The notes under the pieces are model-generated. The model did not search any database. It worked only from the letters and a program-made list of their open reading frames with translations, and had not been told where the DNA came from. From positions 124,001 through 188,000 of the forward strand of contig NZ_VCPE01000008.1 of NCBI RefSeq assembly GCF_005938105.1: DNA of 64,000 bases, in the 5' to 3' direction. The translations under genes and the position numbers were made by a program. Numbering within the stretch: the stretch's first letter is position 1; each line of letters opens with the position of its first letter. The stretch is from Brucella haematophila. Its GTDB lineage: Bacteria > Pseudomonadota > Alphaproteobacteria > Rhizobiales > Rhizobiaceae. Positions 33,836-45,618 of the stretch are shown in pieces.

Positions 33836-34576
33836 ATGTCTGAACAAGCCATCACAATGAGCGCGGTCAATAAATGGTATGGCCAGCTTCACGTACTCAA
33901 GAATGTGGACCTGCACGTGAAGCGGGGTGAACATATCGTTCTGTGCGGCCCCTCCGGTTCGGGTAAATCAACGCTTATTCGCTGTATCAATCATCTTGAA
34001 GAGATTCAGGACGGCACTATCGATGTGAATGGAACCCGCCTTGGCAATAAAGGGGCCAATGTCGATCATATCCGGCGCGACGTCGGCATGGTGTTTCAAC
34101 AGTTCAACCTTTTCCCCCATATGACCGTACTCGAAAACTGTATGCTGGCGCCGCGCCGCGTGCATAAGGCTTCAACAGCCGAGGCCAAAGAAAAGGCCAT
34201 GCATTTTCTCAAGCGGGTGCATATCGCCGAACAGGCCAACAAATATCCAGCCCAGCTTTCCGGCGGCCAGCAGCAGCGTGTGGCGATTGCACGTGCGTTA
34301 TGTATGGGCCCCAAGATCATGTTGTTCGATGAACCCACATCGGCACTTGATCCTGAAATGGTGAAAGAAGTTCTCGATACCATGATCTCGCTTGCCGACG
34401 ATGGCATCACCATGATCTGCGTAACCCACGAAATGGGGTTTGCGCGCGCCGTTGCGCACCGTGTCATCTTTATGGATCGCGGCGAGATTATCGAAAGCGC
34501 CCCTCCCGCAGAGTTTTTCGGCAATCCCAAGCACGAACGTGCCAAGGCATTTCTGGGCCAGATCCTCAATCACTAA
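33836..34576 (+). CDS. Amino-acid-type ABC transporter ATPase (cluster D)
   Basis: A 246-residue GlnQ/HisP-type ATPase: Walker [11 protein letters not shown]-loop [11 protein letters not shown], signature [15 protein letters not shown], Walker [15 protein letters not shown], switch His in [10 protein letters not shown]. It follows ridA by 44 bases and comes before both permease genes, the usual order for this type. Confidence 0.93.
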   Translation: MSEQAITMSAVNKWYGQLHVLKNVDLHVKRGEHIVLCGPSGSGKSTLIRCINHLEEIQDGTIDVNGTRLGNKGANVDHIRRDVGMVFQQFNLFPHMTVLENCMLAPRRVHKASTAEAKEKAMHFLKRVHIAEQANKYPAQLSGGQQQRVAIARALCMGPKIMLFDEPTSALDPEMVKEVLDTMISLADDGITMICVTHEMGFARAVAHRVIFMDRGEIIESAPPAEFFGNPKHERAKAFLGQILNH

Positions 34577-34615
34577 CCATAAAGGGGAACCAGACGAAAT
34601 AACGGGAGCTTGCCA

Positions 34616-35284
34616 ATGCAATATAGTTTCGACATGGGGCCGGTTCTGGCAGCGTGGCCACTGCTGCTCAGCGGCGCATTACAAACCCTAAAAATATCCT
34701 CCATCTCGATGGCGCTTGGGCTGATGCTCGGCATTGTCTTCATGTTGATGCGCATGAGTTCGATACGAACCTTATCCCGGGTGGCATTTGCCTATATCGA
34801 ACTGATCCGCAACACGCCGTTTCTGGTGCAGGTATTTTTCATCTTCTTCGGAATGCCATCTCTTGGCGTCACCTTGACAGCCACACAGGCGGCAATTCTC
34901 GCCATGACGCTCAATTGCGCAGCTTATGCAGCCGAAATCGTGCGCGGCGGAGTGGAGTCCATCAAGAAGGGTCAAGTGGAAGCAGGACGAGCGCTGGGTC
35001 TGCACACGCTTGACGTCTATCGCTTCATCATCTTCCGACCGGCCATTCGCGCGGTTTACCCGGCGCTTTGCAGCCAGTTCATCCTGATGATGCTCAATTC
35101 CAGCCTGGTGGCTTCGGTTTCCGCAGAAGAACTCACCTATGTCGGTCAAATGATCGATTCCGAGACATTCCGCAGCTTTGAAGTCTATTTCACACTCGGC
35201 GTTATCTATCTCGCGCTTTCGCAGTTCTTCTCCATTGTTCTCCAACTCATTGGCAGAACTTACTTTTCCTACCCGACGAAGTGA
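34616..35284 (+). CDS. Amino-acid-type ABC transporter permease (cluster D, first)
   Basis: A 222-residue permease. The ATG at 34616 follows GGGAG; a TTG at 34610 is the alternative. It has LLSGALQTLKISSISMALGL, RNTPFLVQVFFIFFG and the coupling loop EAGRALGLHTLDVYRFIIFRPA. About five membrane helices. Confidence 0.92.
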   Translation: MQYSFDMGPVLAAWPLLLSGALQTLKISSISMALGLMLGIVFMLMRMSSIRTLSRVAFAYIELIRNTPFLVQVFFIFFGMPSLGVTLTATQAAILAMTLNCAAYAAEIVRGGVESIKKGQVEAGRALGLHTLDVYRFIIFRPAIRAVYPALCSQFILMMLNSSLVASVSAEELTYVGQMIDSETFRSFEVYFTLGVIYLALSQFFSIVLQLIGRTYFSYPTK

Positions 35285-35293
35285 GGCAGACCG

Positions 35294-35944
35294 ATGATAC
35301 GTAGTTTCGGCTTTGCAGAATTCCTGTTCATTCTTGAAGGGGCTCGCTGGACAGTAATCCTGTCACTCCTCGCCTTCGTCTTCGGCGGCGCCTGTGGTCT
35401 CGTCGTGGCCCTTGGACGCACCAGCAACAAGAAATGGCTTCGCTATTTCATGGCGACATATATCCAGATCTTTCAGGGCACACCGCTACTGATCCAGCTT
35501 TTCTTCGTCTATTTCGGCCTGCCGTTGCTGGGCATTCGTGTCGATGTCTGGGTCGCACTCATCATCGGTCTTTCACTCCATACCAGTGCATTTCTCGGTG
35601 AAATCTGGCGCGGCAGCATTGAGGCTGTATCGGCGGGGCAGGATGAAGCGGCCCGCGCGCTTGGTATCGGCTATGTCCGCCGCATGTCGGATGTCGTGCT
35701 TCCCCAGGCATTCCGCATCGGCCTGCCCGCAACGATTGGCTTTCTCGTCAATCTGATCAAAGGCACCGCCCTTGCGGCTCTGCTTGGACTGACCGAACTC
35801 ACACGCTCAGGTCAGCTGATGGCTAACATCACCTTCGAACCACTCAAAGTCTACGGCGCTGTCGGCCTTGTCTACTTCATGATCTGCATTCCGCTCACCT
35901 ATTACAGCGCCCGGATTGAAAAGCGCATGAATGCGTCCCGTTGA
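35294..35944 (+). CDS. Amino-acid-type ABC transporter permease (cluster D, second)
   Basis: A 216-residue permease with VILSLLAFVFGGACGLVVAL, FQGTPLLIQLFFVYFG and the coupling loop EAARALGIGYVRRMSDVVLPQA. It starts 9 bases after the other permease gene and is followed at once by the binding-protein gene. Confidence 0.92.
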   Translation: MIRSFGFAEFLFILEGARWTVILSLLAFVFGGACGLVVALGRTSNKKWLRYFMATYIQIFQGTPLLIQLFFVYFGLPLLGIRVDVWVALIIGLSLHTSAFLGEIWRGSIEAVSAGQDEAARALGIGYVRRMSDVVLPQAFRIGLPATIGFLVNLIKGTALAALLGLTELTRSGQLMANITFEPLKVYGAVGLVYFMICIPLTYYSARIEKRMNASR

Positions 35945-35973
35945 ATAACAATAAAACAACCAGAGGTAAGAAC

Positions 35974-36813
35974 ATGTTCAATTCAAGTTTCGCTCGTTCC
36001 AAGGCTTCACTCGGCTTCGCATTCGGTCTGCTCGCATCTGTATGCTTGATTACCGGGGCTGGTGCCGCCACGCCGGAGGAAATCAAGGCCAAGGGCACCG
36101 TTACCATCGGTGTGCAGATGGACCAGTTTCCATGGGGTTTTATCGATGAGAACGGCAAGAATGGCGGCTATGACGTCGATGTTGCCGACTTGATCGCCAA
36201 GGAACTGGGCGTTCAGATCAAGTTCGAGCGCATTACCGGTCAGAACCGTATTCCACTTCTCACCAATGGCATGGTCGATTTTCTCGTTCCATCCATGACC
36301 ATCACGCCAGAGCGTGCCAAGGTCATTCAATTCGCCATTCCCTATTCCTCCAATGACATCACTGTCTGGGGCAAGAACGACGTTGATATCAAGGGCAATG
36401 ACGACCTCGGCAAATACACAATTGGCGTCAATCGTGGCAGCGTTTTCGAACCGGTCCTGAAGAAAGTTGCCCCAGCCAACACGCAGATCAAGCGCTTCGA
36501 TGACGATGCGACCACCGTGCAGGCGCTCCTGTCCGGTCAGGTCGATGCAATTCTTGGCAGCGTGACCTATGGGCTGGTGATCGACAAGACCGGCAACAGC
36601 GGCAACTACGGTCGCAAGTACAAGGTCGCAGACAATTTCCAGGCAATGGCGGTTCGCAAAGGCGATCAGGAAATGCTCGACTACCTGAATGATTTTGTCA
36701 CCCGTCACACGGCGGATGGTTCACTCGACGGTCTTTACAAAAAGTGGATCGGTGTGGATCGCGCAAAGTTACCGACCACCCTTGATGGAGTGGACTTCAC
36801 CGGCAAGAACTAA
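35974..36813 (+). CDS. Amino-acid-type ABC transporter substrate-binding protein (cluster D)
   Basis: A 279-residue family 3 binding protein. The ATG at 35974 has AGAGGTAAG upstream and begins a signal peptide ending Gly-Ala-Gly-Ala; the in-frame start at 35941 is a TTG lacking such a site. Ligand landmarks are VTIGVQMDQFPWGFID, LLTNGMVDFLVPSMTITPERAKVIQFAIPY and a NRGSVFEP loop. Expected to deliver the compound acted on by the HyuA/HyuB pair encoded next. Confidence 0.92.
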   Translation: MFNSSFARSKASLGFAFGLLASVCLITGAGAATPEEIKAKGTVTIGVQMDQFPWGFIDENGKNGGYDVDVADLIAKELGVQIKFERITGQNRIPLLTNGMVDFLVPSMTITPERAKVIQFAIPYSSNDITVWGKNDVDIKGNDDLGKYTIGVNRGSVFEPVLKKVAPANTQIKRFDDDATTVQALLSGQVDAILGSVTYGLVIDKTGNSGNYGRKYKVADNFQAMAVRKGDQEMLDYLNDFVTRHTADGSLDGLYKKWIGVDRAKLPTTLDGVDFTGKN

Positions 36814-36880
36814 CCACAGACTGACTGGTGAACGTCTGAACGTTCCGAGTTAGCCGAACACCACAAAGCAACAGTTTGAA

Positions 36881-36901
36881 CCGGCAGGCACCACCTGCCG
36901 G
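36881..36901 (+). terminator. Intercistronic hairpin between binding-protein and hyuA genes
   Basis: Stem 36881-36888 with 36894-36901 (CCGGCAGG/CCTGCCGG), 5-base loop, no T-run. It sits in the 175-base gap before hyuA and may lower expression of the enzyme genes relative to the transporter. Confidence 0.55.
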
Positions 36902-36988
36902 AACGAGGAAACACGTGCCTGAACCGCGGCCTTCCAGCCCGGCCCCGCACTTAACGCATAGAATCTGATCTTGGGAGTTAGGCAAGAC

Positions 36989-39076
36989 ATGACGATAGAT
37001 GGCAAACTGATCAGGGTTGGCGTCGACATTGGCGGAACCTTCACCGATGTGGCGATGGAGGTTGGTTCAACACTGCACTCAACCAAGGTTCTGACCGATT
37101 ACGCGTTCCCTGAAAATGCGATTGTCAAAGCCATATGCGAGGTCGCGGAAAAGGCTGGCATAGCGCTGAACCAGATCGATACGGTGATCCATGGCACCAC
37201 TCTTGCGACAAACGCGCTGATCGAGCGTCGTGGTGCAAAAACGGCGCTCGTCACGACCAAAGGCTTTCGCGACGTTATCGAAATGCGCACTGAAAGCCGC
37301 TTCGAGCAATATGATCTCGATATTGTCCTCCCGGCCCCGCTGGTCGACCGTAGCGACCGTTTCGTCCTCGATGAGCGCATGGGTGCGAGCGGCGAAGTGC
37401 TCAAGCCTCTGGATGAGACCGAGATGGCAGCGCTTTGCGATCGCATCATCGCGCAAGGCTATGAGAGTATCGCGGTCGGCTTCATCCACTCCTATCTCAA
37501 TGGCGAACATGAGCGCCGTTTCCGTGACCGACTGCTGGCCAGGAAGCCTGATCTTTCGGTCTCGATTTCGTCGGAAGTCTCGCCGCAGATGCGTGAGTTT
37601 CAACGCTTTAATACCGTTTGCGCCAATGCCTATGTCAAACCTTTGATGGCATCGTACCTCAATCGTCTGGTAGGCCGCCTTCACGATGAAGGCCTTGTTG
37701 CGCCGGTGTTTATGATCCACTCGGGCGGCGGCATTATCAGCGTCGACAGTGCGATTGAGTTTCCCGTTCGCCTGCTTGAATCCGGACCGGCGGGCGGCGC
37801 GATTTTCGCAGCTCATATCGCAGCCAATCACAAGCTTGATCAGGTCGTATCCTACGATATGGGCGGCACCACCGCAAAAATCTGCCTGATTGAACAGCAG
37901 ACACCGAAAACGTCGAAGACCTTTGAAGTAGCGCGTACCTACCGCTTCAAGAAGGGCAGCGGTATGCCAATCTCCATCCCGGTCATCGAAATGGTCGAGA
38001 TTGGCGCGGGCGGAGGCTCGATTGCAACCGTCGATTCCATGCGCCAGATCCGCGTCGGCCCTCATAGCGCAGGCTCCGAACCGGGACCGGCTTGCTATGA
38101 TCGGGGCGGTGTCAACCCAACCGTAACCGACGCCGATGTCATCCTTGGTCGCCTTGATCCAGACAGTTTTGCTGGTGGATCGATGAAACTATCGCGCTCG
38201 GCATCTGAAAGCGCCATGGATGCGGATATTGGCAGCAAACTGGGTTCCGATGTCGCAACCTCGGCTTATGGTCTCAGCGAAGTTGTCGATGAGAATATGA
38301 GCAATGCCGCCCGTATGCATGCGGTGGAAAACGGCAAGGAACTGTCCGAGTTCACCATGATCGCCTTTGGCGGCGCGGCCCCGGTTCATGCTGCGCGGCT
38401 TTGCGAAAAGCTTGGCGTCAACGATCTGCTGATCCCGCCTGGCGCCGGCGTCGGCTCTGCAATCGGCTTCCTGCGTGCCCCTTTTGGTTTTGAATCGGTC
38501 CGCAGCGCTTATAGCCGCATCAGCCGCTTCGACGCCAAGGCGATCAATACCGTGATTGCCGAACTGGTGCAGGAAGCAACCTCCTTCGTGCGCTCGGGCG
38601 CCCCAAATGCCAATCCTTCACTCGAATGCACCGCTTATATGCGCTACGTTGGTCAGGGATGGGAAGTGCCAGTCACCATCGAAGTTCGTGATTATAGCCA
38701 AGCGGATGCATCGCTTTTCAGCTCGCTTTTCGATGAATGCTACGAGCGCTTCTTCGGCCGTGTGATTGATGGGCTGGATGTTGAAATCGTCAGCTGGTCG
38801 CTACGCGCCAGCGCAGATGCGGCAGCACCAACTCCCGCCAAACCCGTGACGAAACAATCAACTGCGACAGTATCCGGCCAGCGCAAGGTGTTCGACGTTC
38901 TCGAAGAGCGTTTCCTTGATGCCAGCGTGGTTGATCGCGGCGACATGAAGCCCGGCGACTGGATTGCAGGACCAGCCGTCATCACGGAACGCGAGACATC
39001 CACCATCGTAACCTCAAGCCGCGAAGCAATCATGCAGGCCGATGGTTGCCTGTTGCTGCGCGCCAAGGCTGCCTGA
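36989..39076 (+). CDS. hyuA: Hydantoinase/oxoprolinase subunit A
   Basis: A 695-residue HyuA-type subunit. The ATPase-like N terminus GVDIGGTFTDV lies near residue 11, the next conserved block is HGTTLATNALIERRGAKTALVTTKGFRDV, and the core has SYDMGGTTAKICLIE, SAGSEPGPACYDRGG and AFGGAAPVHAARL. With HyuB it opens hydantoins or 5-oxoproline with ATP hydrolysis. Start at 36989 preferred over a TTG at 36971. It lies 12 bases upstream of hyuB. The subunit pair also occurs as acetophenone carboxylase or N-methylhydantoinase, so substrate is unresolved. Confidence 0.9.
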   Translation: MTIDGKLIRVGVDIGGTFTDVAMEVGSTLHSTKVLTDYAFPENAIVKAICEVAEKAGIALNQIDTVIHGTTLATNALIERRGAKTALVTTKGFRDVIEMRTESRFEQYDLDIVLPAPLVDRSDRFVLDERMGASGEVLKPLDETEMAALCDRIIAQGYESIAVGFIHSYLNGEHERRFRDRLLARKPDLSVSISSEVSPQMREFQRFNTVCANAYVKPLMASYLNRLVGRLHDEGLVAPVFMIHSGGGIISVDSAIEFPVRLLESGPAGGAIFAAHIAANHKLDQVVSYDMGGTTAKICLIEQQTPKTSKTFEVARTYRFKKGSGMPISIPVIEMVEIGAGGGSIATVDSMRQIRVGPHSAGSEPGPACYDRGGVNPTVTDADVILGRLDPDSFAGGSMKLSRSASESAMDADIGSKLGSDVATSAYGLSEVVDENMSNAARMHAVENGKELSEFTMIAFGGAAPVHAARLCEKLGVNDLLIPPGAGVGSAIGFLRAPFGFESVRSAYSRISRFDAKAINTVIAELVQEATSFVRSGAPNANPSLECTAYMRYVGQGWEVPVTIEVRDYSQADASLFSSLFDECYERFFGRVIDGLDVEIVSWSLRASADAAAPTPAKPVTKQSTATVSGQRKVFDVLEERFLDASVVDRGDMKPGDWIAGPAVITERETSTIVTSSREAIMQADGCLLLRAKAA

Positions 39077-39088
39077 AGGAGTTTACCC

Positions 39089-40726
39089 ATGTCAGTGAAA
39101 CCTATTTCCGATGTCCACATGCAGATCATGTGGAACCGCCTGATCTCGGTCGTTGAAGAACAGGCCGTAACGCTCATTCGTACAGCTTTCAGCACCAGTG
39201 TGCGTGAATCTGGCGATCTTTCAGCTGGCGTTTTCAATCGCGCCGGACAGATGATCGCGCAGGCCGTGACCGGCACGCCCGGCCATGTCAATGCGATGGC
39301 GGAAGCCGTTGGCCATTTCATCAACGATATCGGGCGGGAGAACATCTTCGAAGGTGATGTCTACATAACCAACGACCCGTGGAAAGGCACCGGCCACCTG
39401 CATGATTTCACCGTCGTCTCGCCAAGCTTTCGCAATGGCGCGCTGACAGGCTTCTTCGCTTGCACCGCCCATGTGGTGGATGTGGGCGGACGTGGCTTTG
39501 GCCCCGATGCCAACGAAGTTTATGAGGAAGGCATCTTTGTGCCGATCATGAAATTCGCGGAACGCGGGGTGGTCAACAAGGATCTCGTGAACATTTTGCG
39601 TAATAATGTTCGCGAAAGCCATCAGGTCGTCGGCGACGTCTATTCCCTCGCCGCCTGCAACGAAATCGGTCATCGCCGCTTGATGGACATGATGGATGAG
39701 TTCCGGCTCAACGATCTGGAAGGGCTGGCCGAATTCATCTTCAAACGCAGCTATGATGCCACGCTTGAAAAACTCGCAGCACTTCCGCACGGCACTTATT
39801 CCAACGTGATGCGGGTTGACGGTTACGGCGACCCTATCGATATCGCGGTACGGATCGACGTCCATGCCGATCACATACTTGCGGACTTCAACGGCACATC
39901 TGCCCCTAGCCCCAAGGGCATCAATTGTCCGCTGATTTATTCAGCTGCCTATGCCTGCTACGGCCTGAAATGCTCGATTGCGCCGGAAATCCCGAACAAT
40001 CACGCATCGCTTCTCCCCTTCAAGGTGATTGCGCCAAAAGATTGCATCCTGAACGCGCAGCACCCTGCCCCGGTTTCCGTGCGCCACGTGCTCGGCCATC
40101 TGGTGCCCGATGCAGTGCTTGGTGCGGTCCATAAAATGCTGCCCGGTCGGGTACCTGCGGAAGGCTCAGGCGCGCTTTGGAACCTTCATGTCAGTGCGCG
40201 TCCGCTTTCCGGCGACAAGGCGCCAAAAGATGGCGGCCAGCGCGCCGAGGTTCTTCTGTTCAACAGCGGTGGAGCCGGTGCCCGGTCCCATCTCGACGGG
40301 CTGAGCGCAACCGCTTTTCCAAGCGGTGTTCATTCGATGTCCATTGAGGCGACGGAACATGTCGGCCCGGTTATTTTCTGGCGCAAGGAATTGCGCGACG
40401 GTTCCGGCGGCGCCGGAAAATTCCGTGGTGGGCTTGGTCAGGTTGTCGAGATTGCGCCGACGGACGGACATGAAATCTACTTCAATGCCATGTTTGATCG
40501 CATCAAACACCCGCCGCGCGGACGTGAAGGTGGCGAGAATGGAGCGCCGGGCGCGGTGCTGCTCGATGATGGCTCGGTGCTCAATGCCAAGGGCCGTCAG
40601 CATGTCCCCGCCGGACGCAGGCTGATCCTGCAATTGCCGGGCGGCGGCGGCTATGGCGCTGCGGATGAACGGTGCCCGGAAGCCAAGCAACGCGACAGAG
40701 AATTCGACTATGTCGTGAATGGTTGA
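39089..40726 (+). CDS. hyuB: Hydantoinase/oxoprolinase subunit B
   Basis: A 545-residue HyuB-type subunit with MWNRLISVVEEQAVTLIRTAFSTSVRESGDLSAGVF, the internal NDPWKGTGHLHDFTVVSP, a GGxG-rich C-terminal part (GGAGKFRGGLGQ) and a final LPGGGGYGA. GAAGGAGTTTACCC precedes the ATG. It forms the catalytic complex with HyuA. A terminator follows 16 bases after its stop. Confidence 0.9.
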   Translation: MSVKPISDVHMQIMWNRLISVVEEQAVTLIRTAFSTSVRESGDLSAGVFNRAGQMIAQAVTGTPGHVNAMAEAVGHFINDIGRENIFEGDVYITNDPWKGTGHLHDFTVVSPSFRNGALTGFFACTAHVVDVGGRGFGPDANEVYEEGIFVPIMKFAERGVVNKDLVNILRNNVRESHQVVGDVYSLAACNEIGHRRLMDMMDEFRLNDLEGLAEFIFKRSYDATLEKLAALPHGTYSNVMRVDGYGDPIDIAVRIDVHADHILADFNGTSAPSPKGINCPLIYSAAYACYGLKCSIAPEIPNNHASLLPFKVIAPKDCILNAQHPAPVSVRHVLGHLVPDAVLGAVHKMLPGRVPAEGSGALWNLHVSARPLSGDKAPKDGGQRAEVLLFNSGGAGARSHLDGLSATAFPSGVHSMSIEATEHVGPVIFWRKELRDGSGGAGKFRGGLGQVVEIAPTDGHEIYFNAMFDRIKHPPRGREGGENGAPGAVLLDDGSVLNAKGRQHVPAGRRLILQLPGGGGYGAADERCPEAKQRDREFDYVVNG

Positions 40727-40741
40727 GCACCAGATCCTGTC

Positions 40742-40776
40742 AGAAGCCGCCTTTAGGGCGGCTTCTCCTTTTTTCC
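40742..40776 (+). terminator. Rho-independent terminator between hyuB and the aminotransferase
   Basis: Stem AGAAGCCGCC (40742-40751) with GGCGGCTTCT (40757-40766), 5-base loop, then CCTTTTTTCC. It ends 24 bases before the aminotransferase start, so that gene is read either by read-through or from a promoter inside hyuB. Confidence 0.88.
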
Positions 40777-40799
40777 GATCCACAAACAAGAGCATTCCA

Positions 40800-41999
40800 A
40801 TGCAATATGAAAATAGAAGATCAGCGGGCATTCAGTCATCGCCGAGCATGGCTGTTTCTATGGCCGCCAAAAAGCTGCGTGCCGAGGGGCGAGACATTGT
40901 CGATCTGTCGCTGGGCGAGCCGGATTTTGAACCGCCACGCCATGTTCTCGATGCAGCCTGTGCAGCGGTCAATGCCGGCGGTGTTCGTTACGGAGCAGCA
41001 GCCGGCACCGAAGCGCTTCGCGCCGCGATTATCGCCAAGTTCAAGCGTGACAATGATCTCGATTTTTCACCGGAAGAGCTGACCGTTGCCAATGGCGCAA
41101 AACAGATATTGTTCGATGCGTTCCTCGCCACACTTGAACCGGGTGACGAAGTGGTCATCCCCACACCTTGCTGGGTTTCTTATGGCGATATCGTTTCCTT
41201 GCACGGCGGCACGCCGGTCTATGTCGAATGTGGGCGGCAAGATGACTTCAAACTCACCGTCCAACAACTGGAAGAGGCTATAACGCCACGCACCCGCTGG
41301 CTCATGCTGAACTCACCATCCAATCCGACAGGTGCGATCTACAGCGCTGCGGAATATCGCGCACTCGGGGCGGTGTTGGAAAAACACCCGAGCATTCTCA
41401 TCCTTTCCGATGAGATTTACGAGCATATCTTGCTGCGCGACCATCCCTTCGTTTCCTTCGGCAGCGTCTGCCCGCAATTGCGGGAACGAACTCTCATCGT
41501 CAACGGCGTCTCGAAAGCCTACGCGATGACGGGCTGGCGGGTTGGCTATGCGGCAGGTCCAAAAACACTCATTGCAGCAATCAACAAGATGCAGTCACAA
41601 AGCGTCACCTCTGTATGCAGCATTGCGCAGGCGGCTGCAAAAGCCGCACTCGATGGAGACCAGAGTTTTGTACAGGAAGCGGCTAAGACGTTTCGTCGCC
41701 GCGCCGAGCTTGTCACAGCCCATCTGTCGGAAATACCCAATATCGACTTCCGCCAGCCGGACGGCGCATTTTATGCCTTCATCGGTGTCACCAAACTGAT
41801 TGGCAAAACAACGCCAGCGGGCGTGACCTTGAAAAGCGACACTGACGTCGCGGGATATCTGCTCAATGATTTTGGCGTGTCCAGCGTGCCAGGTATCGCC
41901 TTTGGCGCGCCCGGCTTCATCCGCCTGTCGATTGCCGCTTCGGAAGCGGAACTGACCAAGGCCTGTGAACGCCTGAAAGAAATGGCTGCGTCACTTTAA
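40800..41999 (+). CDS. Class I/II PLP aminotransferase (aspartate aminotransferase-like)
   Basis: A 399-residue fold-type I aminotransferase: VDLSLGEPDFEPP, NGAKQILFDAFLATLEPGDEV, LNSPSNPTGAIYS, LSDEIYEH, the PLP lysine in VNGVSKAYAMTGWRVGYA, and the C-terminal Arg in FIRLSIAAS that binds the substrate carboxylate. The ATG at 40800 gives the normal N terminus; extra codons upstream run through the terminator. It probably transaminates the amino acid released by the hydantoinase (inference). Only a weak ribosome-binding site (AAGAG) is seen. Confidence 0.88.
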   Translation: MQYENRRSAGIQSSPSMAVSMAAKKLRAEGRDIVDLSLGEPDFEPPRHVLDAACAAVNAGGVRYGAAAGTEALRAAIIAKFKRDNDLDFSPEELTVANGAKQILFDAFLATLEPGDEVVIPTPCWVSYGDIVSLHGGTPVYVECGRQDDFKLTVQQLEEAITPRTRWLMLNSPSNPTGAIYSAAEYRALGAVLEKHPSILILSDEIYEHILLRDHPFVSFGSVCPQLRERTLIVNGVSKAYAMTGWRVGYAAGPKTLIAAINKMQSQSVTSVCSIAQAAAKAALDGDQSFVQEAAKTFRRRAELVTAHLSEIPNIDFRQPDGAFYAFIGVTKLIGKTTPAGVTLKSDTDVAGYLLNDFGVSSVPGIAFGAPGFIRLSIAASEAELTKACERLKEMAASL

Positions 42000-42026
42000 G
42001 CGCGGCCTTTATTGCATCTTAAAAAG

Positions 42027-42053
42027 AAACCGCGGGGATGACCCGCGGTTTTT
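42027..42053. terminator. Bidirectional terminator between aminotransferase and kdgD
   Basis: AAACCGCGGG (42027-42036) pairs with CCCGCGGTTT (42042-42051), 5-base loop, T-run to the right and A-rich to the left. It separates convergent genes. Confidence 0.9.
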
Positions 42054-42066
42054 CCTATTCCGTCTC

Positions 42067-43038
<972 letters not shown>

Positions 43039-43053
43039 TTATATGTCAACAAC

Positions 43054-43064
43054 TTATATTATAA
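43054..43064. promoter_or_regulatory. TTATATTATAA palindrome upstream of kdgD
   Basis: The perfect 11-base palindrome overlaps the stop codon of the GntR gene, 64 bases before the kdgD start. The identical sequence occurs at 43906-43916 before the GntR gene. Confidence 0.62.
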
Positions 43065-43799
43065 TTTAGAGCGAACTTGTCTGAGAATGCTGCGATATCG
43101 CATCTGGCTTCCCTTCAAATGCCGCCGCATTGCCGAACGCGCAGCCTCTTCATCACCATTGGAAATGGCTTCGATGATCTGGGAATGTTCATCATGGATA
43201 CGCGCGATGTACTCGGCAGAATTCGTATCTGACTGGGACTGTAAAGCCGCACGCGGAATGACGCCACTGCCGATCATCGTCAGGAACTCGCGAAAGCGAG
43301 GATTGTTGGCCGCATCAGCAATCGCCAGATGCAATGCGAAATCCGCCTCCGCTGTCGGAAGCCCAGCTTCCAGGCAAGTGAGTACTTGCCGGTGGCAGTC
43401 GATGATAGCTTCTTCCTGCTGGGGAGAACGGCGCAGCGCTGCAAGTCCTGCGGCTTCCACCTCCACCCCCGTGCGCAGCTCAAGCAGCTCAATAACCGAT
43501 GAAACCCGGTCATAATCGAGGTTATGAAACGGCAGAGCTTCAGCTGATTGTGCCTCAAGCACAAAAACCCCGGCTCCCTGCCGCGCCTCGACGAGCCCGT
43601 CGGCCCGCAGGGCAGCCACCGCCTCGCGAATAACCGTGCGGCTGACACCATAGGCTTCCGTCAGTTTTGCTTCGCTGGGCAGCTTCATTCCCGGCTTGAA
43701 CTCGCCGGACTGGATCAGTTTTTTCAGCTCGCCACTGACTTTGACAACAAGATTGCCCGCAGGACGGGCGGATGTTTCATTGCTTCTCGTTGTCATCAT
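43059..43799 (-). CDS. GntR family regulator, FCD subfamily (kdgD regulator)
   Basis: A 246-residue regulator with HTH (AYGVSRTVIREAVAALRADGLVEARQGAGVFV) and an FCD domain (FALHLAIADAANNPRFREFL). AGGATCGCG precedes the ATG at 43799. It is next to kdgD, and the identical palindromes at 43054 and 43906 suggest it controls itself and kdgD. By analogy with other FCD regulators of sugar-acid use, a uronate- or aldarate-derived effector is likely (inference). Confidence 0.9.
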   Translation of the reverse strand: MMTTRSNETSARPAGNLVVKVSGELKKLIQSGEFKPGMKLPSEAKLTEAYGVSRTVIREAVAALRADGLVEARQGAGVFVLEAQSAEALPFHNLDYDRVSSVIELLELRTGVEVEAAGLAALRRSPQQEEAIIDCHRQVLTCLEAGLPTAEADFALHLAIADAANNPRFREFLTMIGSGVIPRAALQSQSDTNSAEYIARIHDEHSQIIEAISNGDEEAARSAMRRHLKGSQMRYRSILRQVRSKL

Positions 43800-43905
43800 C
43801 GCGATCCTGCACATTGTTTTCCGTAATCCTTTGGTAGCAGGCCCGCGGAGTGCTCACAAGTCAGGTGGTATGAGTTATCGGCGTTATCATCTATTTCACT
43901 ATAAT

Positions 43906-43916
43906 TTATATTATAA
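43906..43916. promoter_or_regulatory. TTATATTATAA palindrome upstream of the kdgD regulator
   Basis: Identical to 43054-43064; 107 bases upstream of the regulator start. Both copies have an AAGTT next to one half. Confidence 0.6.
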
Positions 43917-43934
43917 GTTAAAGGTCATCTCATG

Positions 43935-43969
43935 AAAATGCCGACCTGCGTGAAACAGATCGGCGTTTT
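43935..43969. terminator. Terminator downstream of aspD
   Basis: Arms 43940-43948 and 43956-43964 pair in nine positions (one G-U on the minus strand), 7-base loop; ATTTTC follows on the minus strand and GTTTTTG on the plus strand. Confidence 0.72.
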
Positions 43970-44012
43970 TGTTTCAAAAGGCAGCCTTGGCTCAAGGCCA
44001 AGACAAACCCGA

Positions 44013-45611
<1,599 letters not shown>

Positions 45612-45618
45612 CTATTCC

